From: Streptomyces sp. NBC_01460 | Lineage (GTDB): Bacteria; Actinomycetota; Actinomycetes; Streptomycetales; Streptomycetaceae | Length of the DNA stretch: 64,000 bases | NCBI RefSeq assembly: GCF_036227405.1 | Contig: NZ_CP109473.1 | Span: forward strand, 7,440,001-7,504,000 | Direction: 5' to 3' | In this document: positions 33,554-45,049 of the stretch, piece after piece | How positions within the stretch are numbered: position 1 is the stretch's first letter | How the letters are laid out: each line of letters opens with the position of its first letter | Notes under the pieces: generated by a model | Databases searched by the model: none | What the model saw: the letters and a program-made list of their open reading frames with translations, nothing else | What the model was told of the DNA's origin: nothing | Translations under genes and position numbers: made by a program

Positions 33554-35224
33554 TCAGCCCGCCGACGTCAGGCCCTTCAGGAACCTGGCCGCCACCGGCC
33601 CCGCGTCGGCGCCGCCGGAACCACCGTCCTCCAGCATCACGCACCACGCCAGGTCGCTGTCGCCCTGGTAGCCGATCATCCAGGCGTGGGTGCGCGGCGG
33701 CTTCTCGTCCCCGAACTCCGCGGTCCCGGTCTTGGCGTGGGGTTCCCCGGGGATCCCCGTCAGGGCGCTGCCCGCTCCGTACGTCACGGTCGCCCGCATC
33801 ATGTCGCGCAGGTCGCCGGTGACCGACGGGTCGAGCCGCGCCGTCGCCTCGTGCTTCTTCTTGACCGCGTCCGGCACCAGGACCGGCTGCTTGAAGGAGC
33901 CCTCCTTCACCGTCGCCGCTATCGACGCCATCACCAGGGGCGAGGCCTGCACCCGGGCCTGGCCGATCGTGGACGCCGCGAGGTCGTTGTCCGAGGTGCT
34001 CACCGGGACGGAGCCGTCGTACGTCGAGTCGCCCACGTCCCAGACGCCGCCGATCCCGAACGCCTCCGCCGCGTCGTGCAGGGCGGAGCCGCCCGCCTTC
34101 GCGCGGTTCTGCACGAACATGGTGTTGCAGGACTTCGCGAAGGAGTCCTTGAAGGTCGATCCCGCCGGCAGCGTGAACTGGTTCTGGTTCTCGAACCGCT
34201 GCCCGTCGACGTGCGCGAACTTGGGGCACTCCACGACGTCGGCCGGCTTCACACCCGCCTTCAGCATCGCCGCCGCCGTCACCACCTTGAACGTCGACCC
34301 GGGCGGGTACTGCCCGGCCAGCGCCCGGTTCAGGCCTCCGGCCGGACGGTTGGAGACGGCCAGGATGTTGCCGGTCGAGGGCTCCACGGCGACCAGCGCC
34401 GCGTTCACCTTCAGCCCCTCCATGGCCGCCGCGGCGGCGCCCTGCACCTCGGGGTCGATGGTGGTCCTGACCGGTGTGCCCGGCTTCGCGGAGCTCTTGG
34501 TGAGGGACGCCTCGGCCTGGCCGGACTGCCGGTCGGCGATCACCACCTCACTGGTCGCCGCGCCCGCGCCGCCCCGTAACTGCTTGTCGTAGCGCGCTTC
34601 GAGACCGAAGGTGCCCTTGCCCTGTTCGTCGACCGAGCCGCGCAGCGAGGCCGCCTGGAGGTCGTCACCGTTCTTGTCGAGCACGGCGGCCCGCTCGGCC
34701 ACCGTCTTCAGCGCGAGCGTCTGTCCGGGCTTCAGCCGGGGATGGATCATCGGGGAGCCGAACTCCACGGTCCACTGCTCCGCCTTCTTGGCCAGGGTCG
34801 CCTCGGACCCGTAGCTGAACAGCCCCACCGCGGGGACGGTGAACCGCGCGGTGTAGGGGACGGTCACCTCGCCCTTGTCGTTCTTCCTGCCGTCGCCCGC
34901 CGACAGCTCCGCCTTGGTGGGCTTCAGGTTCGTCATCACCGAGGTCAGCAGGGACTCGGCGTTCTCCGGCGAGTCGGAGAGGGCCGCGGCCTTCGCGGCC
35001 TCGCCCGCCGCCCACCCGTCGAGGAACGACTGGAGCCGCTCGGTGGCGGCGACCACCTCGGGGTCCCTCTCCGTCCCGTCACCGGACCAGGCCCGGTACC
35101 CCCACCAGCCCGCGCCCGCAGCCAGGACGACGGCCACCGCCACGCCGATCACCGGTCCTCTGCGTGGGCCGCGGCGCCCCGCGCGGTCATGACGTGCCAT
35201 CTGCTGCAAGGTGGGGTCAGACAC
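33554..35224 (-). CDS. Penicillin-binding protein (transpeptidase, MecA-type N-domain)
   Basis: Predicted 556-residue protein. One N-terminal transmembrane helix (about residues 24-45) anchors an extracytoplasmic NTF2-like MecA_N-type domain (about 55-180), a dimerisation segment, and a transpeptidase domain with PPGSTFK (SxxK, Ser310), SCN (SxN) and KTGTAEF (KTG). Start choice: GTG at 35224, with GAGGAG about 10 bases upstream; an ATG eight codons later has a poorer site. It lies downstream of cas2 in the same direction, separated by 222 bp and a hairpin. A PBP beside a beta-lactam biosynthetic cluster is a classical self-resistance candidate, as S. clavuligerus also has PBP genes at its clavulanic acid locus. 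It is convergent with the SseB-like gene with only 15 bp between stops. Confidence 0.9.
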   Translation of the reverse strand: MSDPTLQQMARHDRAGRRGPRRGPVIGVAVAVVLAAGAGWWGYRAWSGDGTERDPEVVAATERLQSFLDGWAAGEAAKAAALSDSPENAESLLTSVMTNLKPTKAELSAGDGRKNDKGEVTVPYTARFTVPAVGLFSYGSEATLAKKAEQWTVEFGSPMIHPRLKPGQTLALKTVAERAAVLDKNGDDLQAASLRGSVDEQGKGTFGLEARYDKQLRGGAGAATSEVVIADRQSGQAEASLTKSSAKPGTPVRTTIDPEVQGAAAAAMEGLKVNAALVAVEPSTGNILAVSNRPAGGLNRALAGQYPPGSTFKVVTAAAMLKAGVKPADVVECPKFAHVDGQRFENQNQFTLPAGSTFKDSFAKSCNTMFVQNRAKAGGSALHDAAEAFGIGGVWDVGDSTYDGSVPVSTSDNDLAASTIGQARVQASPLVMASIAATVKEGSFKQPVLVPDAVKKKHEATARLDPSVTGDLRDMMRATVTYGAGSALTGIPGEPHAKTGTAEFGDEKPPRTHAWMIGYQGDSDLAWCVMLEDGGSGGADAGPVAARFLKGLTSAG

Positions 35225-35387
35225 TTGGCGCTGTCTCCTCGTCCGCTGCGGATACCTCTCCCGTGACCGGACCGTCTCCGGCCATCCCTCCGACACGCTA
35301 ACCGCTGCTCCCGGGCGATGGCGCACCACGGAGAGCGGCGGGAGAGTGAGCCGAGAGCGGCCGGCCGCGGGCAGCACGACGAGCGGA

Positions 35388-35423
35388 CCGGTGGCGCCCC
35401 ACATCGTCGGGGGGCGGCACCGG
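35388..35423 (-). terminator. Hairpin downstream of cas2
   Basis: CCGGTGGCGCCCC (35388-35400) and GGGGCGGCACCGG (35411-35423) form a 13-bp stem with one mismatch and a 10-base loop. It lies about 24 bp beyond the cas2 stop, so it probably ends or weakens the ceaS2-bls2-pah2-cas2 transcript before the PBP gene. Confidence 0.5.
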
Positions 35424-35446
35424 CCCGCCGGGGCCGTGAGGGCCCG

Positions 35447-37372
<1,926 letters not shown>

Positions 37373-37425
37373 TCATCCCTCCTGTCGGTAGGGCCGCGGG
37401 CGGCCGGGGCGGGGGCTGAGGCGGT

Positions 37426-38955
37426 TCACTCGCTCTCCTTCAGCCGTGCGGACACCCGTTGCACGGCGTCGGCGGTGCTCACCTCGGCGGGTGGCAGGCC
37501 CTCGACGACCACCCGGTCGAAGATCTCCCGCACCACCAGCGACTTGGCCCGGTGGATGTCGGCCTCCGGCACCCCGGCGTCCATGAGGAGGAGGCTGAAG
37601 GACGACGTCGTCCCCGACCCCTCGTGCACGCCGAGCTTCGGCCGGGTGACCGTCTCGTGCGGCAGCAGGGCGCTCATCGCCTCGCGCAGGACCCATTTGT
37701 CGCGGCCGTGGCGGCGTTTCAGCCCGGCCTCCAGGGGCACCAGCAGGTCCAGCACGTCGCGGTCCCAGTACGGATGGGTCGACCAGTGGCCCTGGATGCC
37801 GGAGAGCACAGGGGTCATCTCGTTGAGCCCGTCGAAGGTGGCCATGTCGTACGCCACGGCCGTGTCGAGCTGGGGCAGCCGGTCCTCGCGGTGCATGCCG
37901 GCGAGCGGGATGTCGGCCCCGTAACCGGTGAGGATGCGGCGGGCGGGCCCGTCGAGCGCCCGGTACAGGGCGGTGAGCGGCAGCAGGTACTCGATGATGT
38001 CCGGGTCGACGGACTCGGACGCCCAGATCGCGTACGGGAGCTGGCCGAGCAGGTCGGCCGTGGGGACGGTGATCTCCCGGTGGGCGGAGCCCAGGTGGGT
38101 GGCGACCACGCGTGCCTCGGTGAACTCGTCCGAGGTGTCGGTGCCCATGGACAGCGTGTCCAGAGGGCCGTCGGTGTGTGCGGCGGCGAGGGCGGCGACG
38201 CCGGAAGAATCGATTCCTCCGGAGAGCACCACCAGCGGGGTGGTGCTGCCCGCGCGGGCCCGGACGGCCCGTTCGAGCGTCTCACGCACGGCGTCGGCGG
38301 CCTCCGCCTCGGGCAGGATCCGCCGGGACACCGGCGGGGTCCAGGTCCGGGAGGGCACGGCGGTGCCCGTGCGGACGTCGATGTCCAGGACCGTGCCGGC
38401 GGGGACCTGGTGGACGCCGGGCACCCGGCGTACCCGGCGCGCTTCGGCGACGGGCCGCCCGGACGGCGGGGCCTGGGCCGTCGCCGGGACGAGGGCCTTG
38501 ATCTCGGTGGCGGCGAGGACCCGGCCGGGCGCCGGAAGGGTGTAGAGCGGGACGGAGCCCGCGTGGTCGGTGGCCAGGAGCACCCGGTCGCCGAGGGCGG
38601 CGGCCGCCGCGAACCGGCCGTTGAGCAGCCGGAAGGCGTGCAGGTCGTAGACGCCCAGCAGGGCGAGCAGGATCTGCGCGTCCGTGCGGGCGTCCGTGCC
38701 GGCCGGGAGGAGGGTGAGCAGTTCCTCCCGGTTGTAGAGCTCGCCGGCCAGGACGAGCGCCGTGTCCCCGGATCGGGCCACGGCGTCCCCGGCCGAACCC
38801 GCGTGCACGAGTACGGCGTTCAGGGTCTGGGTACGGAGGGCTTCGGCCACGGTTTCGTGGGAGCCCCGGGTGGCGAAGACGGGCCGGGGCCCCCGGTCCC
38901 CGCCCAACTGGGCGGAGACCAGGAACCCCGTGGCCGCGGGGAGTGTGTGCGCCAT
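37426..38955 (-). CDS. bls2: Beta-lactam synthetase
   Basis: Predicted 509 residues. It closes the beta-lactam ring of N2-(2-carboxyethyl)arginine using ATP to form deoxyguanidinoproclavaminate. The architecture is that of class B asparagine synthetase. The N-terminal Ntn-like domain (about 1-200) starts MAHTLPAATGF without the catalytic Cys needed for glutaminase activity, as known for beta-lactam synthetases. The C-terminal synthetase domain has the pyrophosphate loop LSGGIDSSG and blocks such as ASESVDPDIIEYLLPLTALY, HREDRLP and RPKLGVHEGSGTTSSF. It begins 2 bp after the ceaS2 stop, so the two are co-translated. Note the high similarity of the C-terminal half to S. clavuligerus Bls and the looser N-terminal part. 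Confidence 0.97.
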   Translation of the reverse strand: MAHTLPAATGFLVSAQLGGDRGPRPVFATRGSHETVAEALRTQTLNAVLVHAGSAGDAVARSGDTALVLAGELYNREELLTLLPAGTDARTDAQILLALLGVYDLHAFRLLNGRFAAAAALGDRVLLATDHAGSVPLYTLPAPGRVLAATEIKALVPATAQAPPSGRPVAEARRVRRVPGVHQVPAGTVLDIDVRTGTAVPSRTWTPPVSRRILPEAEAADAVRETLERAVRARAGSTTPLVVLSGGIDSSGVAALAAAHTDGPLDTLSMGTDTSDEFTEARVVATHLGSAHREITVPTADLLGQLPYAIWASESVDPDIIEYLLPLTALYRALDGPARRILTGYGADIPLAGMHREDRLPQLDTAVAYDMATFDGLNEMTPVLSGIQGHWSTHPYWDRDVLDLLVPLEAGLKRRHGRDKWVLREAMSALLPHETVTRPKLGVHEGSGTTSSFSLLLMDAGVPEADIHRAKSLVVREIFDRVVVEGLPPAEVSTADAVQRVSARLKESE

Positions 38956-38957
38956 GA

Positions 38958-40896
<1,939 letters not shown>

Positions 40897-42075
40897 ATGA
40901 CGCGTACGACCACTCAGGAGCCCGCCGGGTTCGTGGTGCACACCGCTCCGGTGGGGCTCTCGGACGATGGGCGGGACGACTTCACCGTGCTGGCCTCGAC
41001 CGTGCCCACGCAGGTCAGCGCGGTGTTCACCAAGTCCCGCTTCTCCGGCCCGAGCGTGGTGCTCAGCCGGGCGGCTGCGGCCGACGGACAGGCGCGCGGT
41101 GTCGTCGTCGTCGCCCGGAACGCCAATGTCGCCACCGGGCCGGAGGGTGAGAGCAACGCCCGCGAGGTGCGCGACTCGGTGGCGGCCGCCACCGGGCTCT
41201 CCGCGGACGAACTGCTGATCGCCTCCACCGGCGTGATCGGTCTCCAGTACCCGATGGAGCAGATCCGGACGCACATCAAGACGCTCTCCTGGCCCTTCCC
41301 CGAGGGCGGGTTCGACCGGGCGGCGCGGGCCATCATGACGACCGACACCCGGCCCAAGGAGGTCAGGGTGCGGTGCGGCGGGGCGACGCTCGTCGGCATC
41401 GCCAAGGGGGTGGGGATGCTGGAGCCCGACATGGCGACCCTGCTGACCTTCTTCGCCACCGACGCCCGGCTGCCCCAGGACGCACAGGACCGGATCTTCC
41501 GCAGCGTCATGGACCGGACGTTCAACGCGGTGTCCATCGACACCGACACCTCGACGAGCGACACGGCCGTCCTGTTCGCCAACGGGCTGGCCGGCGACGT
41601 GGATCCGGCGGAGTTCGAGGAGGCGCTGCACGAAGTGGCCCTGGCCCTGGTGAAGAACATCGCCTCCGACGGTGAGGGTGCCAGCAAGCTCATCGAGGTG
41701 CGGGTCACCGGGGCCCGGGACACGGCGCAGGCCAAGCGCGTCGGCAAGACCGTGGTCAACTCGCCCCTGGTCAAGACCGCCGTGCACGGCAGCGACCCCA
41801 ACTGGGGCCGGGTGAACATGGCGATCGGCAAGTGCACCGACGACACCGACATCCTCCCGGAGAACGTCACCGTCCGGTTCGGCGGGACCCTGGTCTATCC
41901 GCAGAGCTCCGACGGCCCCGGTGACACCGAGCTGCGGGCGACGGTCGCCGAGCACATGCGCGGCAGCGAGGTCCTGATCGGCATCGGACTGGGCATCGGC
42001 GAGGGGGAGTTCACCGTCTACGGCTGCGACCTGACGGAGGGATACGTCCGGCTGAACTCCGAGTACACCACCTGA
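40897..42075 (+). CDS. oat2: Ornithine acetyltransferase (ArgJ family) of the clavam cluster
   Basis: Predicted 392 residues. ArgJ-type enzymes transfer the acetyl group of N-acetylornithine to glutamate; in clavulanic acid clusters OAT2 is thought to bias metabolism towards the arginine precursor. The self-cleavage site is visible as KGVGMLEPDMATLLTF, with the scissile Ala-Thr and Thr nucleophile. KTVVNSPLVKTAVHGSDPNWGR and the end GYVRLNSEYTT are characteristic. The frame is open from 40843, but I chose the ATG at 40897 because of GAGGAAGAAGG just upstream and the family length of about 393. It is transcribed away from ceaS2. Confidence 0.95.
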   Translation: MTRTTTQEPAGFVVHTAPVGLSDDGRDDFTVLASTVPTQVSAVFTKSRFSGPSVVLSRAAAADGQARGVVVVARNANVATGPEGESNAREVRDSVAAATGLSADELLIASTGVIGLQYPMEQIRTHIKTLSWPFPEGGFDRAARAIMTTDTRPKEVRVRCGGATLVGIAKGVGMLEPDMATLLTFFATDARLPQDAQDRIFRSVMDRTFNAVSIDTDTSTSDTAVLFANGLAGDVDPAEFEEALHEVALALVKNIASDGEGASKLIEVRVTGARDTAQAKRVGKTVVNSPLVKTAVHGSDPNWGRVNMAIGKCTDDTDILPENVTVRFGGTLVYPQSSDGPGDTELRATVAEHMRGSEVLIGIGLGIGEGEFTVYGCDLTEGYVRLNSEYTT

Positions 42076-42174
42076 TCCGCCACACCCCGCCCCGCCGCTG
42101 ACTCAAATGTGCCGCCTCACCGCCTCCGCTCCGTAGGGTGACGTGTGATCAGCACAACGTGAACGAGGTGGCGC

Positions 42175-43170
42175 ATGGGTCAGTCGCGAAGGTCGGTTCT
42201 CCAGGGCGCGTTGGGCGCGGGGGCGGCGGGGCTGCTGGTCGGGGGCGCCGCCCCGCTGCCGGCCGCGTACGCCCGGCGCGGGCCGAAGGGCACCTCGCTC
42301 GGTCTGCGCTGGCTGGGTGTGGCCGGATGGGAGCTGTCCTTCGCCGGCCGCAGTGTGCTCTTCGACCCCTATCTGAGCCGGATGCCGTACGCCGACGAGA
42401 ACGGCGCCCTCGACCCGGCGCTGCCGCTGCGCCTGGACCCGGAGGCGGTGGAACGCGTCGCGGAGGAGGCGCTGACCGGGGTGCCCGAGCTGATCCTGAT
42501 CAGCCATGGGCACTTCGATCATCTCGCCGACGTGCCGCATCTGCTGGCGAGGCCGGGCTGGGGCGGCCGGCGCGTCCGGACGCTCTGCGACACGACGTCA
42601 CGGCACCTCCTGGCGGCGATGGGCACCCCGGCGCACCGTATGGCGGACGTGGTGGCGGTGAACGGGGGCGACCACCTCCAGTTCGAGGGCTACAGCGTGG
42701 AGGTGTTCCGCAGTCTGCACAGCAGGCAGCAGGACTACTCGTCCTTCGCCGCCGGGACACGGGACGAGGTCCCCCCGCGGCCCCGGACCCTGGGCGATCT
42801 CGTCGAGGGGCAGACGCTGGCCTTCCAGGTCTCGGTCGAGGGCGGCCCGTCCGTCCTTCTGACCGGTACCAGTAACGTCGCGGAACGGGAACTCGTGGGC
42901 GCGCGGCCCGATGTGGCGGTGATCGGGATGAGCGGCCACGCCGCCGTCCACGGCTACCCGGACCGGCTGCTGGCCGCGCTGGGGGCGCCGTCCGTGCTCC
43001 TGCCCTGCCATCACGACGACATGGTGACCCCGCTGGGTGACTCGGGCATCTTCCGCACCGCGTCCTCCGACGCGGTGACGGCGCTGGCGCGGGCCGCTGA
43101 GCGGAACTCCCCGGACGGCGGTGCGCGTGTGCTGGCGCCCCGGCACCTGGAGCTGCTCGACCTCACCTGA
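42175..43170 (+). CDS. Tat-exported metallo-beta-lactamase-fold hydrolase
   Basis: Predicted 331 residues. The N-terminus SRRSVLQGALGAGAAGLLVGG is a twin-arginine signal followed by a hydrophobic core and a possible AYA cleavage site near residue 34. The mature part has the metal motif SHGHFDH (HxHxDH) near residue 110 and later histidines (SGHAAVHG, PCHHDD) expected of the MBL fold. The divergent short form resembles UlaG/lactonase-like members rather than classical class B beta-lactamases. The ATG at 42175 has GAGGTGG upstream. It lies 99 bp after oat2 in the same direction, inside the clavulanic acid cluster, where I recall no such gene in S. clavuligerus. Possible roles are extracytoplasmic hydrolysis of a lactam or lactone, or an unrelated function. 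Confidence 0.85.
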   Translation: MGQSRRSVLQGALGAGAAGLLVGGAAPLPAAYARRGPKGTSLGLRWLGVAGWELSFAGRSVLFDPYLSRMPYADENGALDPALPLRLDPEAVERVAEEALTGVPELILISHGHFDHLADVPHLLARPGWGGRRVRTLCDTTSRHLLAAMGTPAHRMADVVAVNGGDHLQFEGYSVEVFRSLHSRQQDYSSFAAGTRDEVPPRPRTLGDLVEGQTLAFQVSVEGGPSVLLTGTSNVAERELVGARPDVAVIGMSGHAAVHGYPDRLLAALGAPSVLLPCHHDDMVTPLGDSGIFRTASSDAVTALARAAERNSPDGGARVLAPRHLELLDLT

Positions 43171-43815
43171 CGCCCGGTGGCCCGAGCTCGCGGGAAGCCC
43201 GGTGGCCGCATCCGGCTCGTCCTCGGATGCCGCTCCAGTCCGGAGAATTCAGAGTGGTCAAGCCGTCCGGCCTGGTGAACCGGACGTCCGTTTCACCACG
43301 TCGGCCCTCGTGGACCGGGCACGCCGTCTCCGCGACGTACGGTTTGCGCCATCACTGGACTAGACCAGTGAAGTGGCGGTTCCGAGTCCGGATAGGTGCG
43401 CTGGGTAACCTCGCTCTCCATGCATGATCCCCATGTTCTTCACGGCGGAGGCACATCTTCCGCCGGGACTTGACGTAGCGGGGGTCGTGCGCCGCCGTGC
43501 CCCGGCCGTCTCCGGCGCCGGTGATTACTCCCTGCCATTCACGATCTTGCAGGCCAGGCCGCTCGGCCCCGGCATCGTTATCCCGCGTTTTCCCCAGGCG
43601 GGTTTTCGCTCCCCTCGGCACGACAGTTTTCAGCCGCACCCATCCGGGCGTCGTTGACGAGGCATGGATGGCTGATTACTGTCCCGACTCGATAGGACAG
43701 GGCCCCGCTACGCGCGTAGTGGCCGAAGCCTGACCACTGCTTTCGCTTCATTGACCAGCGCATTCACACTGTTGCGTGCGAAAATTTCAGCAGTTCATGG
43801 TGGGGGAAGTCAGCC
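43171..43815. other. Low-GC 645-bp intergenic region upstream of the SARP gene
   Basis: This stretch is markedly less GC-rich than its surroundings, notably 43730-43815. Short open frames in it lack ribosome sites and family resemblance. It holds a promoter-like pair and two inverted repeats: CTGTCC/GGACAG at 43679-43700, and CTACGCGCGTAG at 43708-43719 inside an imperfect GGCC...GGCC palindrome. These make it the likely control region of the SARP activator and possibly a horizontally acquired junction. Confidence 0.6.
43654..43682 (+). promoter_or_regulatory. Candidate vegetative promoter upstream of the SARP gene
   Basis: TTGACG (43654-43659), a 17-base spacer and TACTGT (43677-43682) fit a Streptomyces HrdB-type -35/-10 pair. 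The inverted repeat CTGTCC/GGACAG begins at the -10 box and would place a bound repressor on the start site. The leader to the SARP start would be about 125 nt. Confidence 0.4.
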
Positions 43816-44631
43816 ATGGACAGGCAGAACGGGAGAATCCCTATGGTCGGCGTGCAGATTCGTATATTGGGTCCGGTCTCCATGTTTTACCGAAATGGGG
43901 CGGTGCCTCTCGCCGGGCAACGACAGCTCCGGGTCATCGCCGCCCTCGCACTTGTGTCGGGCAGAGCCGTCAGTACGCCCGAACTCATCGGCCATCTGTG
44001 GGGTGAAAACCCTCCCAGGACCGCCCCGGGCCAGCTGCAGACCAGTGTGTGGATGATCCGCCGCTCGCTGGCCGCGGCCGGCGTGCCGCAGGAGACCGTC
44101 CTGTCGACGGCTTCCGGTTACCAGCTGGACCCCGCCCACTGCGAGATCGACAGCGATATCTTCCGGTGCAACGTGGCGGCGTCGAAGAAGCTGGTACGTG
44201 CAGGCCACAAGGAGGAGGCGCTGGAGCGGGTCAAGGACGCCCTCTCCCTCTGGAGGGGTCCGGCTCTGGCCACGATTTCGAGCAGTGCCCTGCAGACCCG
44301 TGCGGCCCGGCTGGAGGAAGAGCGCGTCGCCGCCCTTCAACAGCGCATTTGCCTGGAAATAACGCTGGGCGAATACGAGGAGGCCATTGGGGAACTGACC
44401 GACCTCATAGTCCTTCACCCGCTCCGGGAGGAGCTGTACGCCCATTTGATGCAGGCGCTCTATCTGTCCGGTCGCCAGGCCGACGCGCTCGCCGTCTTCC
44501 GGAGGGCACGGAACACGCTGACCGACGAGCTGGGAATCGACCCCGGCCCCCGGCTGACCACGCTGGAGCGGGCGATCCTCCGTCAGGACGCCGACATGCT
44601 CGCGGCCGTGCCGGGCATGGCCCGGCGCTGA
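43816..44631 (+). CDS. SARP-family pathway activator (CcaR-like)
   Basis: Predicted 271 residues: winged-helix OmpR-type DNA-binding domain (about 12-100, VQIRILGPVSMF...LIGHLWGENPPRTA...LQTSVWMIRRSL) followed by a bacterial transcriptional activation domain (about 105-255, LWRGPALATI...LEITLGEYEEAIGELTDLIVLHPLREELYAHLMQALYLSGRQADALAVFRR, ending LGIDPGP). This is the SARP layout, and its length is close to CcaR, the activator of clavulanic acid and cephamycin genes in S. clavuligerus. The start at 43816 has GGGGGAAG upstream; a second ATG at 43843 with GGGAGA is a real alternative. I see no TTA codon, unlike S. clavuligerus ccaR. It should bind direct repeats upstream of cluster promoters. 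Confidence 0.88.
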   Translation: MDRQNGRIPMVGVQIRILGPVSMFYRNGAVPLAGQRQLRVIAALALVSGRAVSTPELIGHLWGENPPRTAPGQLQTSVWMIRRSLAAAGVPQETVLSTASGYQLDPAHCEIDSDIFRCNVAASKKLVRAGHKEEALERVKDALSLWRGPALATISSSALQTRAARLEEERVAALQQRICLEITLGEYEEAIGELTDLIVLHPLREELYAHLMQALYLSGRQADALAVFRRARNTLTDELGIDPGPRLTTLERAILRQDADMLAAVPGMARR

Positions 44632-44651
44632 CCCCGGCCCCGCACACGCCT

Positions 44652-44687
44652 GACGCGCTCCCCGGCTGCCGTGCCGGGGAGCGCGTC
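44652..44687. terminator. Bidirectional terminator, 15-bp perfect stem
   Basis: GACGCGCTCCCCGGC (44652-44666) and its exact complement (44673-44687) enclose a 6-base loop, with further partial pairing outside (CACAC/GTGTG). It lies between the converging SARP and small membrane protein genes. Confidence 0.85.
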
Positions 44688-44693
44688 GGTGTG

Positions 44694-44987
44694 TCAGGAG
44701 GCGAATCCCGTCCAGGCGACGGCCGCGGCGCCTCCCAGCACGATCACCTGGACCACCGCGGCGGTCCAGGCCCGTACGGCGACGGCGACGCCGCCGGAGA
44801 CCAGCAGGACGACCAGGCAGACCAGTGCGGCCCGCGAGGCCTCACGGCCGGCCGCGGCCCGGTCCGGACTGCCCGTCAGGCCCCCTGAGACGACCACCCC
44901 GAAGAGCAGGACCGCCAGCAGGACGGCGTCCAGCAGGAGCAGCAGCACGGCCGCCCCGAGATCACCGCGGCGGGAGACCCGTCGCAT
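44694..44987 (-). CDS. Small membrane protein, unknown function
   Basis: Predicted 97 residues with three hydrophobic segments (about 11-35, 52-68 and 73-95), rich in Leu, Val and Ala, with an Arg-rich start (MRRVSRRGD) that predicts a cytoplasmic N-terminus. The ATG at 44987 is preceded by GGAAGGGG, supporting a genuine gene. It follows the large secreted hydrolase gene in the same direction, with a strong hairpin after that gene, so co-transcription is uncertain. I recognise no family. Confidence 0.65.
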   Translation of the reverse strand: MRRVSRRGDLGAAVLLLLLDAVLLAVLLFGVVVSGGLTGSPDRAAAGREASRAALVCLVVLLVSGGVAVAVRAWTAAVVQVIVLGGAAAVAWTGFAS

Positions 44988-45004
44988 CGCTCACCCCTTC
45001 CGGT

Positions 45005-45034
45005 GGCCCTCCCCTCCACGTGGAGGGGAGGGCC
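45005..45034 (-). terminator. Perfect 30-bp palindrome after the SGNH-hydrolase gene
   Basis: GGCCCTCCCCTCCAC (45005-45019) is followed immediately by its exact complement (45020-45034). It starts 15 bp beyond the stop codon of the hydrolase gene on the - strand and lies just upstream of the small membrane protein start. Confidence 0.8.
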
Positions 45035-45049
45035 TGTCGGGTGTCCGGG

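Noticed and set aside
43424..43733. Short + strand frames in the region upstream of the SARP gene
   Set aside because: No ribosome sites, no family resemblance, and they run through the palindromes and promoter-like sequence.
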